Positions 23,697 to 32,995 of a DNA stretch of 64,000 bases are shown piece by piece; position 1 is the stretch's first letter, and every line of letters starts with the position of its first letter. A model generated the notes under the pieces. The model had not been told where the DNA came from and did no database searches. It saw only the letters and a program-made list of their open reading frames with translations. The stretch lies in assembly GCF_034259325.1 (NCBI RefSeq), contig NZ_JAXIVS010000003.1:1-64000 (forward strand), written 5' to 3'. The stretch comes from Hyalangium ruber (lineage in GTDB: Bacteria; Myxococcota; Myxococcia; Myxococcales; Myxococcaceae). Position numbers and translations under genes: made by a program.

Positions 23697-25997
23697 TCAC
23701 GGCTGAACCGTGAAGCGGCAACCCGGCGCCCACGTGGTGGGCGAGGTGCCCCCATCCGGCAGGGCCGTGCCACCATCCTGTTGCGGCGCCGGACACATGC
23801 GCATGCCCCCATCGGTGGCGTAGCTCTGCGGATAGGCGGTGTACGCGGTGCGCACGCTGTAGTTCACCCGCTCGTAGGACTCGCGCTCGGTGGCGCTGAC
23901 GTCCACGCGCACGGTGCCGCCGCGCACGAAGCGCGGCTCCAGGCACGAGCAGGCGTAGGGCTGCACGGTGAAGACGGTGGAGTTGCCCACCACCTGCCTC
24001 GAGTAGAGCGGCTGCAGCCCACTCAAGGTGCCGCTGGGCGTGTGCCAGGCCCGCAGCGGCTCGCCCCGGTAGGCCAGTGTCAGCGGGCTGTTCCGGCTGC
24101 CCGTGGACACCGGCGTACAGACTCCGCTGTCCATCCGGTCCCCATCACAGAAGGTCAAGTCCAACGCCAGCCCGTGCGGCATCCCACCGTCCGGCAGGTG
24201 CTGCACCGTCCACTGAAGCGCCCAGGCACGGTCTTGCGGCGCCGGCTGGCTGCCCTCGATGGACAAGAGGTAGCTGTCCACGTCCGAGGGGACGGCGTCA
24301 TAGTCCCTCGGCCCCCGGACACCCCGGCCCGTGGTGCGGTCATCCGCCTGCAGGCGGCCAAAGCCGTGGGTGAGCACGCCATTGAGCGCCGTGGCGTTGC
24401 CGGGCGGCACCGGGAAGGTGGTGCCATTGGTGTCATTCGCGAAGGTGAGCGGCGTGGGCTGCTCGGTGCCCGTGGGGGCGCGGTCGGCGTCGTCCTGGTC
24501 CGCCAGCCAGGTCACCTGCAGCACGTAGTCCCGGTCATCCGCCCAGTTGTTGCCCGTGTCCTGGACACCAAAGAGGTAGCGCGCCGTCGCGCCGTGCGCG
24601 GGCACGGGGATGGCACCCTCGAAGTTGCGCAGGTTGGGGAAGTTCGAATCCTCCTCGCGCGCGGACTGGAGGCACAGCGGCACGGTGCCGCCGCAGAAGG
24701 ACTCCACCAATGACCGCGCGGCGGGCACTTCGCCATAACCCTTGGGGCAGACCTGTGCGTTGGTGGCGCAGGCGACGCGCGAGTCCTCCACCGTCCCCGC
24801 CGACACCTGGGTGAGCACGTTCACCTGGCGATCGACCAGGCCCGGCAGCGGCGGGAAGCGCCCTCCGCCCGTGCCCGGCACCAGCCGGTAGTACAGCACG
24901 CTGGGCTTGTCGAAGACGGGCACGTCCACCCCGTACCAGTCCGTGTCCGGCACCGAGCCGAGGCGACCCGTGAAGGAGGTGGTGGCTCCCGGCGCGCCGC
25001 CGATGGTGCGCACCACCGGCCGCTCGTAGCTGTTGTTGTCGTTGTTGGTGTCCTGCGCGTCCTGCTCGTCCATCACCCGGACCTCGAGCTGGTACTGGAG
25101 CCGCAGGTCTCCCGGAATGGTGCCGGTCTCATTGGGAGGCCGGTAGCCCCGCACCAGCACCGTCCAGGGGCCGGCGCTCCGCACCTTGCGCGCGGTGGCC
25201 AGGTCCACGGCCAGGCGCGTGTTGGCCACGACGCCCTCGTCCTCGGCCGTGCCGTCCGGGCGCACCAGCACATAGGAGAGCCGGTAGGCCGACGGGGGCG
25301 TCAGCTCGGGCGCGCTCAGCCGCACGTAGGCGATCTTTCCCGCGGGGACGGTGAACGAGAAGCGGTCCACGTCACCTCCCGTGGACAGGAAGCCGCTCTG
25401 GGTGGCGACCTCCACGCCGTTCTGCGGGGCGAGCGTGAGCGCCGTGGCCTGCTCGGGCGTGTCATTGGGCTCGTTGGCGTCAGGGTTCTCCAGGACGTCC
25501 ACCTTCACGAAGTAGGGCGCGCGCGCGTCGAAGTTGGGCCGGCTGATGAGGGCCGGCTCATCGCCCAGCAAGAGCAGCAGCCGCGCGTTGGGCTCGCTGA
25601 AGGGAAGGATGATCTCCACCGGCCGGGGCGCTCCCTGGCCGTGCTGATCCACCTGCCGCGCCAGCGCGGTCTCGTTCTCGCGCAGCACGCCCACCGCCAG
25701 GTTCACCGCCGTGCTGGGCACCCGGTAGCCCGCCGTCACGCGCACCAGCGTGCGCGCGTTCGCGTTCGCGGGGATGCGCACGCTGTACCAGTCCTGATCA
25801 TTCGGGGCGGAGATGAAGCGCTCCACCTCCTGGCCCAGGACCAGCTCGCACTCAGGCATCGAGAGCGCCTCGGCGGGGTTGTTGCACAGGTCCGGAGGGA
25901 GCTCGCCCCCGGCATCCGGCGTGTCGTCATCCCCATCCGAGGGGCAGGCGGTGAGCAGCAGGAGCGCGAGCGGCAGCAGGTAGGCTGGTTTGAGCAT
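23697..25997 (-). CDS. large surface lipoprotein with PPC-like beta domains
   Basis: A 766-aa product with a lipoprotein signal (MLKPAYLLPLALLLLTAC) and an Asp-rich linker. Several modules resemble bacterial pre-peptidase C-terminal domains: VERFISAPNDQDWYSVRIP, then DANEPNDTPEQATALTL with GGDVDRFSFTVPAGKIAYVR, then SVPDTDWYGVDVP. Twelve or so Cys are concentrated in the second half. The repeated N-D-x-D-W/R-F/Y phrases may bind calcium. No catalytic motif seen. It is the last gene of the leftward surface-protein block, 32 bp after the VWA lipoprotein gene. Confidence 0.72.
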   Translation of the reverse strand: MLKPAYLLPLALLLLTACPSDGDDDTPDAGGELPPDLCNNPAEALSMPECELVLGQEVERFISAPNDQDWYSVRIPANANARTLVRVTAGYRVPSTAVNLAVGVLRENETALARQVDQHGQGAPRPVEIILPFSEPNARLLLLLGDEPALISRPNFDARAPYFVKVDVLENPDANEPNDTPEQATALTLAPQNGVEVATQSGFLSTGGDVDRFSFTVPAGKIAYVRLSAPELTPPSAYRLSYVLVRPDGTAEDEGVVANTRLAVDLATARKVRSAGPWTVLVRGYRPPNETGTIPGDLRLQYQLEVRVMDEQDAQDTNNDNNSYERPVVRTIGGAPGATTSFTGRLGSVPDTDWYGVDVPVFDKPSVLYYRLVPGTGGGRFPPLPGLVDRQVNVLTQVSAGTVEDSRVACATNAQVCPKGYGEVPAARSLVESFCGGTVPLCLQSAREEDSNFPNLRNFEGAIPVPAHGATARYLFGVQDTGNNWADDRDYVLQVTWLADQDDADRAPTGTEQPTPLTFANDTNGTTFPVPPGNATALNGVLTHGFGRLQADDRTTGRGVRGPRDYDAVPSDVDSYLLSIEGSQPAPQDRAWALQWTVQHLPDGGMPHGLALDLTFCDGDRMDSGVCTPVSTGSRNSPLTLAYRGEPLRAWHTPSGTLSGLQPLYSRQVVGNSTVFTVQPYACSCLEPRFVRGGTVRVDVSATERESYERVNYSVRTAYTAYPQSYATDGGMRMCPAPQQDGGTALPDGGTSPTTWAPGCRFTVQP

Positions 25998-26029
25998 GAC
26001 GGTAGGCTTCAGGGCCCTGCTTCAGGGCC

Positions 26030-27808
26030 TCAGGGGTTCTGGGTCGCGTCCGGGATACCGGGGCACGCGGAGAGGAAGTCCTCCGGCTCGACGCGGATGA
26101 CGCCATCCACGGGGGACTTGATTCCGCCCAGGGGATAGCGCGCGGTCTGGTAGCGGTAGAACCGGGTGATGGATCGCGCGGTCGGATCGTCGGCGGGGAT
26201 CATCGCCACCGAGAGCCAGAGATCGTTGTAGCCCGCCCCGCGCAGCAGCGTCAGCCCACCATCCAGGGGCAGGCCCACGCCACCATCCATCCCGGCGTCC
26301 GTGATGTCCGGCCCGGTGGGCGCCAGCAGCACGTTGTCCACGCGGAAGTTGTAGCACTGGCGACCCAGCTCATCCGGCGGCCCCTCGGCCTCCATGGAGT
26401 AGCGGTAGCCGTCCACGGACAGGTGGGCGGTGTCCACCTTCACCGGGTTGGTGTGCAGGCGCAGCTCGGCGCGGCTGTCGAGCCCGTCGTTGTCCGGGTC
26501 CTCGTCCAAATCATTGCTGGAGCCCTGCGTACCGCCGCGCCACTCCACGCCGTCGGGCACTCCGTCCCGGTCGCTGTCCACCACGTTGGCGTTGGTGCCG
26601 ATGAACTGCTCGTCGCAGTCCAGCAGCCCGTCACAGTCGGTGTCCGAGGCGCGCAGCGGCGGAGGGCAGCCCGGATCCAGGCCGCCGCCGTCCGGCAGCG
26701 CCGTCTGGGTGGGATTGAAGTCCACGCCCTGGCGGCTGAAGCGCACCTCCACCCCGTCGCTGAAGCCGTCGCCGTCGGTGTCCACGCGGTTGGGGTTGGT
26801 GCCCTCTTCCGCCTCCTCCGCGTCGGTGAGGCCGTCGCCGTCCGAGTCCGCCTCGCCCAAGGGGCTGGAGGGGGGCGCGTTGAAGTTCGAGGCCACCAGC
26901 TCCTTCACGATGAAGGCGCGCCGCACCTGGCCAAAATTGAAGTTCAGGAAGTTGATGGGCTCGTTGTTGCGGAAGTCCCGGAAGTTGCCTCCGCCCAGCT
27001 GCGACATCTTCTCCAGGCGGTCCGCGTTCTGGTTGATGATGAGCAGCGGGCAGCCCCCGTCGCCCGTCAAGTCACAGACCGAGCTGACCGGCTGCGTGGG
27101 GTTGAAGACGTGTACGGTGTTGACGCGCACGTCCTCCACCAGGTCCCTCAGCTGGCGGATGCGCACCACCGCGTCACCCTGGAGCAGCTCGTCGTCCTGG
27201 TCGTTGCTGGGCTTTCCGTCCGACAGGAAGATGACCGAGTAGCGCGCCTGGGCCAGCGCCTGCGCCCCACCGGGCGCCTGGCGGCTGGCGGCGATGTCCG
27301 AGTTGATCAACGAGTAGATGTCCGCCAGCGGCTTGACGAAGTCCGTCGAGTCCCGGTTCGGCGCGTTGCTGGGGTTGCGGAAGTTGAGCAGCGTTCGCGT
27401 GAGGTTGAGCTTCTGCGCCTCGGTGAGGCTGGCCACCTGCGCGAAGCCGTCCTGGTTGAACGCGTCCTTGGTGAGGAACGCCGTGGTGCTGCCCGCGAAG
27501 AGCACCACCGCGACGAAGACTTCCGGGTCGGTCGGCAGGTTCTCGATGAGGTCGATCAACGCCAGGGCGCGCGTGCCGTCCGGATCGCTCACCGTCATGG
27601 ACTGGCTGGCGTCCAGGGCGACGACGATCTTGATGGGGCGCACCACCTCGTTGGCGCTCACCGTGCAGAAGCGCCCCTCGAAGGCCACCGCGCGATCCAC
27701 CGGCACCTGCTCGTCGCGGCGCTCGTCATAGAGGTAGGAGTCCGTACAGGCCACCGCCGCGATGACTCCCACCACCCACGCCACCGCCAGGTACGCCCGT
27801 GCGTTCAC
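26030..27808 (-). CDS. VWA-domain lipoprotein with calcium-loop repeats (2 of 3)
   Basis: A 592-aa product. The signal (YLAVAWVVGVIAAVAC) is followed by TDSYLYDERRDEQV. A von Willebrand A domain starts at about residue 58 with an intact MIDAS (VVALDASQSMTVSD; D-x-S-x-S) and includes SVIFLSDGKPSNDQDDEL. From about residue 315 come thrombospondin-type-3/EF-hand-like loops (DSDGDGLTDAEEAEEGTNP, DTDGDGFSDGVEVRF, DTDCDGLLDCDEQF, DSDRDGVPDGVEW). The C-terminal 100 residues form a beta domain shared with its neighbours (CYNFRVDNVLLAPTG). It is a metal-dependent adhesion-type surface protein; its start overlaps the upstream gene's stop by 4 bp. Confidence 0.85.
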   Translation of the reverse strand: MNARAYLAVAWVVGVIAAVACTDSYLYDERRDEQVPVDRAVAFEGRFCTVSANEVVRPIKIVVALDASQSMTVSDPDGTRALALIDLIENLPTDPEVFVAVVLFAGSTTAFLTKDAFNQDGFAQVASLTEAQKLNLTRTLLNFRNPSNAPNRDSTDFVKPLADIYSLINSDIAASRQAPGGAQALAQARYSVIFLSDGKPSNDQDDELLQGDAVVRIRQLRDLVEDVRVNTVHVFNPTQPVSSVCDLTGDGGCPLLIINQNADRLEKMSQLGGGNFRDFRNNEPINFLNFNFGQVRRAFIVKELVASNFNAPPSSPLGEADSDGDGLTDAEEAEEGTNPNRVDTDGDGFSDGVEVRFSRQGVDFNPTQTALPDGGGLDPGCPPPLRASDTDCDGLLDCDEQFIGTNANVVDSDRDGVPDGVEWRGGTQGSSNDLDEDPDNDGLDSRAELRLHTNPVKVDTAHLSVDGYRYSMEAEGPPDELGRQCYNFRVDNVLLAPTGPDITDAGMDGGVGLPLDGGLTLLRGAGYNDLWLSVAMIPADDPTARSITRFYRYQTARYPLGGIKSPVDGVIRVEPEDFLSACPGIPDATQNP

Positions 27809-29769
27809 GGCGTGGCCCCCGGCCGATCACCCACGCAGCGCTGCATGTACTCGCTCATCTCGTTGAGATCCGGCGGTCTGCGGAAGTTGGAGTCCTGCAG
27901 GTTCAGCTCCGGCCCCAGTGGCACGCGCACGCTGGGCGGCGCGTACTGCGCCCAGGCACAGGCCGAGCGCCACACGCCGTAGTCGGTGGACACACCACTC
28001 GCCGGCGCCTCGGCGAACCAGACCTTGAAGAGGTTGTAGCCCTGCTGCACCCCGGAGCGGCTGGGCGGTGTGACGAGCTGCAGGTTGGACACGCTGAAAT
28101 CGTAGCAGGTGCTGCCGTTGGCGCGCTCCTCGGCGATCTTCACCTCGTACTGGTAGCCGTAGCGCTCGTAGAAGGCCCGATCCCGCCGCGTCGGATCGCT
28201 GTCCGCCTTCAGCTCGGCCTCGTCGGGGATTCCATCACCGTCCGTGTCGATGCCGGACACGTTCGACCGGAGCGGATCCAGCCCGTAGCGGGCCTCGATG
28301 TTGTCCGGGATGCCGTCGCCGTCGCTGTCGATGATGCCGGCGCGCGTGCGCAGATAGGTCTCGGCGAACTGCGTCAGGCCGTCTCCATCCGTGTCGCGGC
28401 ACTCACAGCCCCGCGTCAGCGGCGAGGCGGGGTCGCACCCGCGCGCGTCCAGGTCGTTACCGGCCTTGAAGCCCTGGTCGGCCCGACGCGCCTCGAAGGC
28501 GTCATCCAGGCAGTCGCCGTCGCTGTCCTGGGTATAGGTGTTCGTCTCCATCGTGAAGCTGTTGTCCACCCGGTCCGGCAGCCCGTCGCCGTCGGTGTCC
28601 AGCTCGCGCCCGCCCTCCGCGGGCATGGCGCTCAAGGACTGCACCATCAGCGTCTTGAGCACGTTGCGCGAGGCGAAGGAGGAGTAGTCCAGCGCTCCCA
28701 GCCCCAGGTTGTTGATCTCCGTCGTGTCGTTGAACTCCTGGTACACGCCGTTGCCGATCTCCGCGAAGCGGTTGAGCAGGAACGCGGCGATCTTCTTGGC
28801 CGCCTGCGGGTACTCCGCCGGAGGCGTGTTCGGGTAGGTGCCGTACAGGTCCTGGCAGATGGGGCCGCAGCGGCGCACCGCCTCCTCATTGAAGAGCAGC
28901 ACGGTGTGCATGCGCACATCGCCCACGTTGTACTGCTCCTTGAGCTCCATCAGCCGGCGCACGTAGCTGAAGAGCTGGTAGTTCTGGTTGCGGTCCGTGC
29001 CGGGCTCGAAGCCGTCGATGCTGTCGGGCGAGTCCGGATCCAGCAGGTTGCAGAACTCCACCGCGCTGGAGGAGTCGGCCCACGTCAGGTCCGGGCTGTC
29101 CGGCGTCGCGTACGCGGTGAGGGTGTCATTGGCCGAGCAGCGCGGGTACGGCGTGCCGTCGGTGAGGAACACCACCACGTAGCGGGTGCGCGGCAGCACC
29201 TCGGGGTTGCTCTCCGACTCGGAGACGATGTCGCTGGCGATGAGGCTGTAGGCGTACGAGAGCGCGCCCTGGTAGTCGGTGCCCTTGCCGAGCTGGCTCT
29301 GCAGCCCGCCGATGTACGTGTCCAGCGTGCTGTCGGGCCGGGCGAAGCGGTCGCCGCTGGCGGCCGGAGGCCACACGTTCTTCACGTTGGTCTCGAAGGG
29401 CGCGATGGAGATCTGCACGTTGGGCTGCTGGCGGAACTGCGCCACCAACCGCCGCAGGGCGCGCACGCGCGCCGGCTCGGTGACGCCCGGGGGCACCACC
29501 ACGGCCACCTGCTCGCAGAAGCCGGTGCCCTCTTGCGAGCCCGGCGGATCCGACACGCACATGCTGCCGGACTGGTCGATGACGAGCACCACCTTCACCG
29601 GAAAGCCGCTGGGGTTGGCCGGCGCGGTGCAGACGCGCCCCTGAAGGGTGAGCCGATCATCCAGGTTGCTCTGCTCCTGGCTGAGCGGCTCGACCAGCGT
29701 GTCCGTACAGGTGATGAGCAAGCTGCTCAGGAGGCCCGCGGCCAGCAGCATCCGAGGGTGGGGGTGCAT
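27805..29769 (-). CDS. VWA-domain lipoprotein with calcium-loop repeats (1 of 3)
   Basis: A 654-aa product from ATG 29769, which has AGGAGG nine bases upstream. The signal (MLLAAGLLSSLLITC) has Thr before the Cys, an unusual lipobox. The VWA domain has MIDAS VLVIDQSGSMCVSD and a YVVVFLTDGTPYPRC segment. Four or five DxDGDG loops follow (DTDGDGLPDRVDN, DSDGDCLDDAFEAR, DTDGDGLTQFAE, DSDGDGIPDNIEARYG, DTDGDGIPDEAEL). The end carries the shared domain (TCYDFSVSNLQLVTPP, then YNLFKVWFAEAP). Same architecture as the next gene, so tandem duplication is likely. Confidence 0.86.
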   Translation of the reverse strand: MHPHPRMLLAAGLLSSLLITCTDTLVEPLSQEQSNLDDRLTLQGRVCTAPANPSGFPVKVVLVIDQSGSMCVSDPPGSQEGTGFCEQVAVVVPPGVTEPARVRALRRLVAQFRQQPNVQISIAPFETNVKNVWPPAASGDRFARPDSTLDTYIGGLQSQLGKGTDYQGALSYAYSLIASDIVSESESNPEVLPRTRYVVVFLTDGTPYPRCSANDTLTAYATPDSPDLTWADSSSAVEFCNLLDPDSPDSIDGFEPGTDRNQNYQLFSYVRRLMELKEQYNVGDVRMHTVLLFNEEAVRRCGPICQDLYGTYPNTPPAEYPQAAKKIAAFLLNRFAEIGNGVYQEFNDTTEINNLGLGALDYSSFASRNVLKTLMVQSLSAMPAEGGRELDTDGDGLPDRVDNSFTMETNTYTQDSDGDCLDDAFEARRADQGFKAGNDLDARGCDPASPLTRGCECRDTDGDGLTQFAETYLRTRAGIIDSDGDGIPDNIEARYGLDPLRSNVSGIDTDGDGIPDEAELKADSDPTRRDRAFYERYGYQYEVKIAEERANGSTCYDFSVSNLQLVTPPSRSGVQQGYNLFKVWFAEAPASGVSTDYGVWRSACAWAQYAPPSVRVPLGPELNLQDSNFRRPPDLNEMSEYMQRCVGDRPGATP

Positions 29770-29808
29770 GGAAACGGACCTCCTGCGCACAACGAGGGAA
29801 AGAGCAGT

Positions 29809-31164
29809 CTACTCGCGACGGCGACGACGCAGCAGCACGCTCAGCAGCGCGGCACCCAGCGCCACGCCACCCGCGGGACCCGGCAGCGCGGCGCAGCTGC
29901 TGGAGTTACTGCCCACCTGCAACTTGAGGCTCGAGACGGACTCGCGCTGCTCCGGGTAGGCGCGGTCCGCGAAGGCCAGCTTCGCCTGGAGCTGGATGTC
30001 GTACACGCCATCCTTGTCCGCGGTGAACGTGGGCACGCTGTTGTCCACGTAGGCGTACTCCCAGTGGCGGCTCAGCGTCACCGCGCCCGTGGGGTTCTCC
30101 ACCACCGCGCGCGAGCCGCTGGGGCGCTCCTTCACCGTCCACGTGTACTCGATGGCGGCGCCGTTGCGGTTGGCGAACAGCGGCAGACGCACCTGCTGAC
30201 CGCCCTTGAGGCTCAGCTGACCACCGCCCGAGACGGTGAAGGGCGAGCGCGGATCGAGGCAGTCATCCGGGTTGCTCTTGTCCACCACGACGCAGTAGCG
30301 GGTGTCGCACACGTCGCCCGCCCCGTCGCCGTCGTCGTCCAGCTGGTCGCGGTTGGCGATGTTGGGGCAGTTGTCCAGGGCGTTGCCGCTGGAGTCCTTG
30401 TTCAGCACGCCGTCGTTGTCGATGTCCAGGTCGCACACGTCACCCTGCCCATCCCGGTCCGTGTCGGCCTGGTTCGGGTTGGCGATCCCCGGGCAGTTGT
30501 CACCGTTGTCGGAGACGCGGTCGTCGTCGAGGTCCACGCGGCACTGGCTGGAATCCGCGGGCATCGCCTGGGTGGGGTTGGCGACGCGGGGGCAGGTGTC
30601 CTCGCCGTCCACGTGGCCGTCGTTGTCGTCGTCCCGGTCGCACACGTCACCGCCGGTGTTCTCCACCGGCAGGCCCGGCTTCTTCCAGTCCGAGTCCAGG
30701 TCGCTCTGGTCCCGGTTGGGCACCAGGTGGCAGTTGTCCGCGTCGTTGAGCACGCCGTCGCCGTCCGCGTCGTCGTCGCAGTCGTCGCCCACGCCGTCGC
30801 CGTCCGTGTCGCGCTGCTGCGCGTTGGCCAGGCCCGGGCAGTTGTCACACGCATCGCCCACCGCATCGCCGTCCCCGTTCTCCTGCATGCGGTTGGCCGC
30901 GAACGGGCAGTTGTCGCGATCATCCGCCTGGCCGTCGCCGTCGGCGTCGTCCGTGTAGGCCAGCGTCACGCCGTCGTCCGTGTAGGCCACCCACACGGAG
31001 CAGCCGCAGCCGCAGCCGCAACCGCCGCCCTCCTCCTTGGGCCGGCCACACGCGCTGCCGAGGCACTCCGGGTTGTCCGCCCCGTTGGTCTGTGCGACCG
31101 CGACGGGAGTGAAGAAGAAAGCCCCCAACAGCAGGGCGGGAGGCAGGATTCGGGAGAGTGTCAT
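29809..31164 (-). CDS. thrombospondin-type-3 repeat protein with MYXO-CTERM-like tail
   Basis: A 451-aa secreted protein with a signal ending FTPVAVAQ; AAAGGAG precedes the ATG at 31164. Near residue 50 is an unusual alternating run GGGCGCGCGCS. Residues about 70-290 hold thrombospondin-type-3 calcium repeats (DADGDGQADDRDNCPFAANR, DTDGDGVGDDCDDDADGDGV, then D-x-D-x-DG units ending in NCP). A PKD-like beta domain follows (YTWTVKERPSGSRAVVE). The tail is SSSCAALPGPAGGVALGAAL followed by LSVLLRRRRRE: Cys, hydrophobic helix, Arg cluster. That matches MYXO-CTERM surface-sorting signals, so it is probably anchored to the outer surface. Confidence 0.87.
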   Translation of the reverse strand: MTLSRILPPALLLGAFFFTPVAVAQTNGADNPECLGSACGRPKEEGGGCGCGCGCSVWVAYTDDGVTLAYTDDADGDGQADDRDNCPFAANRMQENGDGDAVGDACDNCPGLANAQQRDTDGDGVGDDCDDDADGDGVLNDADNCHLVPNRDQSDLDSDWKKPGLPVENTGGDVCDRDDDNDGHVDGEDTCPRVANPTQAMPADSSQCRVDLDDDRVSDNGDNCPGIANPNQADTDRDGQGDVCDLDIDNDGVLNKDSSGNALDNCPNIANRDQLDDDGDGAGDVCDTRYCVVVDKSNPDDCLDPRSPFTVSGGGQLSLKGGQQVRLPLFANRNGAAIEYTWTVKERPSGSRAVVENPTGAVTLSRHWEYAYVDNSVPTFTADKDGVYDIQLQAKLAFADRAYPEQRESVSSLKLQVGSNSSSCAALPGPAGGVALGAALLSVLLRRRRRE

Positions 31165-31329
31165 GGTGACTCCTTTCGAGTCCGATGCCTTAGCAAGAGC
31201 CGATCCGTTGCAGAGTGAACGAAGAGAGCCAGGAATTACAGGGAGTTGGAGAAGTCGCTCCGACCGCGGGGTGAGGAGTGTGGGGGGTAGCCCTCATCCC
31301 AAACGAGGGGTCCACCCCACAGTTTGGCC

Positions 31330-32934
31330 TCATGTCCCCAGGATGAAGTCATTGGGGGAGAAGGGGAGGATGCCCGTGGGGTTCTTGCCCTGCTCCTCGG
31401 TGTAGCGCACCGGCTTGACGTAGAGCGAGCCGACCCCCGTGCCCCGGGGATCATTGTCCCGGCCCACCTGGAGATAGAGGTAGATGTCGTTGTTGCCCCG
31501 AGGGATGACGACGCCTGGGTAGATCGGATCCTGGCGCTCCAAGGTGGGCACGACGGTGATGTTCTCGGCGCGCACGTTGTAGCAGGCGCGCCCATCCGGG
31601 GTGGGCTCGGCCAGCTCGAAGGAGTAGCCGTAGCCGCGCTCGGCGTGGAAGGCGATGTCGGCGCTGAGGGGGTCGCCCCGGGCCTGCACCTCCTCGATGT
31701 TGGTGATGCCATCGCGGTCGGTGTCGAGCAGGTCCTCCGGCACCAACGGGTTGGTGAGTCCCAGGGCTTCCACCAGGTCCGGCAGCCCGTCCCCGTCGGT
31801 GTCGCCCATGCAGGGGTCGGTGCCGAGCACACGCTCCTCGCAGGTGTTGAGCCGGTCGCCGTCGTCGTCCAGCGAGACGTTGCAGCCGTTGATGATGTCC
31901 ACGTTGCCGGGCTGGGGCTTGAGGCCCATGCGCAGCTCCACGCCGTCCATGAGGCCATCGCGGTCGCTGTCCGGGTCGCGAGGGTCCAGCTCCAGCGCCA
32001 CCTCGTCCAGGTCCGGCACGCCGTCTCCGTCGCTGTCGACGAGCACCTCACCGGCGCGCACCTGCACGTTGCGGTTGAAGGCCAGGAAGCGCTTGAGGAC
32101 CAGGGAGGTCTGCAGCGAGGTGTAGTTGAGGGTGCCGAGCACATCGCGCAGGCCCGCGGGGTCCGTCTCGATGGCCTCGGTGCCACCCGCGTTGGCGATG
32201 GCGGCCACCTGCTCGCGGGCGACGGGGTCCGGCGTGCTGCGCACATAGACGGGCTGCACCACCACCTCGCCCGCGCCGAACTGCTGGGCCAGGGCCTTGA
32301 GCTCTCCGGTGACGGCCGTCAGCTCGCACTGGCTGCACGCGGCGGCGCCGGTGACGGGGGTGAGCGCGGCGCAGCGCGAGTCGATGCCCACGTTGAAGGC
32401 GGGGTTGTCGCAGCTCACGTCCGCGCTGGTGATGACGAGGACGACGACATAGCGGGCGCGCCCCACCTCGCCTCGGCAGGCCGTCTGCATGTCACCGGAG
32501 AGCAGGCTCTTGGAGAGCCGCAGCGCCGAGCGGATGCTGATGGGGCCCGTCTCCTGGTAGCTGGAGTAGCGCGGCAGCGCGGTCTGGAAGGTGGCCGCGT
32601 CGGCGAAGCTGCCCTGGAGGCCGGTGGCCACCGTGTGGAAGGCGATCAGCGAGAACTTGATGAAGGGGCCGGAGAAGCGGCTGCTGAGGGTGCCGAGCGC
32701 GTCGGTGGTGAAGCCCACCATCTCCGATGGCACGCCCTCTCCGCCCTGGATGGCGAAGACGACCTTCACCGGAAAGGCCTCTCCAGTGGCCAGGGGGATG
32801 CAGGCCTCGCCCGCGAAGTCCGCGCGGTCCTTGCCGCTGGGCCCTCGCCCATCGAGCGCGTAGATGCCCGCGTCGGAGCACGTGAGGAACAGCAGGGAAG
32901 CCAGGAGCGGGACGAGCCGAGGGAGCGTGCGCAT
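31330..32934 (-). CDS. VWA-like lipoprotein with lost MIDAS (3 of 3)
   Basis: A 534-aa product from ATG 32934 (MRTLPRLVPLLASLLFLTC); the frame to 33129 is an unconvincing extension. Layout matches the two VWA lipoproteins downstream: Cys then SDAGIYALDG, a conserved FAGEACIPLATGEAFPVKVV leader, a VWA-like fold, DxDGDG loops (DSDGDGVPDLDEVALELD, DSDRDGLMDGVELRMG, DTDGDGLPDLVEALG, DTDRDGITNIEEVQ) and the shared C-terminal domain (CYNVRAENITVVP). At the MIDAS position it reads FAIQGGEG, lacking the D-x-S-x-S triad. It may therefore be structural or have lost metal-dependent binding. Confidence 0.82.
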   Translation of the reverse strand: MRTLPRLVPLLASLLFLTCSDAGIYALDGRGPSGKDRADFAGEACIPLATGEAFPVKVVFAIQGGEGVPSEMVGFTTDALGTLSSRFSGPFIKFSLIAFHTVATGLQGSFADAATFQTALPRYSSYQETGPISIRSALRLSKSLLSGDMQTACRGEVGRARYVVVLVITSADVSCDNPAFNVGIDSRCAALTPVTGAAACSQCELTAVTGELKALAQQFGAGEVVVQPVYVRSTPDPVAREQVAAIANAGGTEAIETDPAGLRDVLGTLNYTSLQTSLVLKRFLAFNRNVQVRAGEVLVDSDGDGVPDLDEVALELDPRDPDSDRDGLMDGVELRMGLKPQPGNVDIINGCNVSLDDDGDRLNTCEERVLGTDPCMGDTDGDGLPDLVEALGLTNPLVPEDLLDTDRDGITNIEEVQARGDPLSADIAFHAERGYGYSFELAEPTPDGRACYNVRAENITVVPTLERQDPIYPGVVIPRGNNDIYLYLQVGRDNDPRGTGVGSLYVKPVRYTEEQGKNPTGILPFSPNDFILGT

Positions 32935-32995
32935 CAACCGCCTATTGTAGACCCCAGGCCTCGTATCGATCGCAAGCAGATGGAGTGACGAGGCA

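Noticed and set aside
30250-30960. Periodic DNA resembling a repeat array
   Set aside because: The periodicity comes from DxDGDG codons of thrombospondin-type-3 repeats in the coding frame, with irregular spacing, so it is not a CRISPR array.
27799-31218. A 1139-codon open frame on the + strand
   Set aside because: Antisense to three VWA/thrombospondin-repeat genes that have signal peptides and domain motifs. Its Val/Arg/His/Ala-rich translation is what very GC-rich coding DNA gives in the opposite frame.
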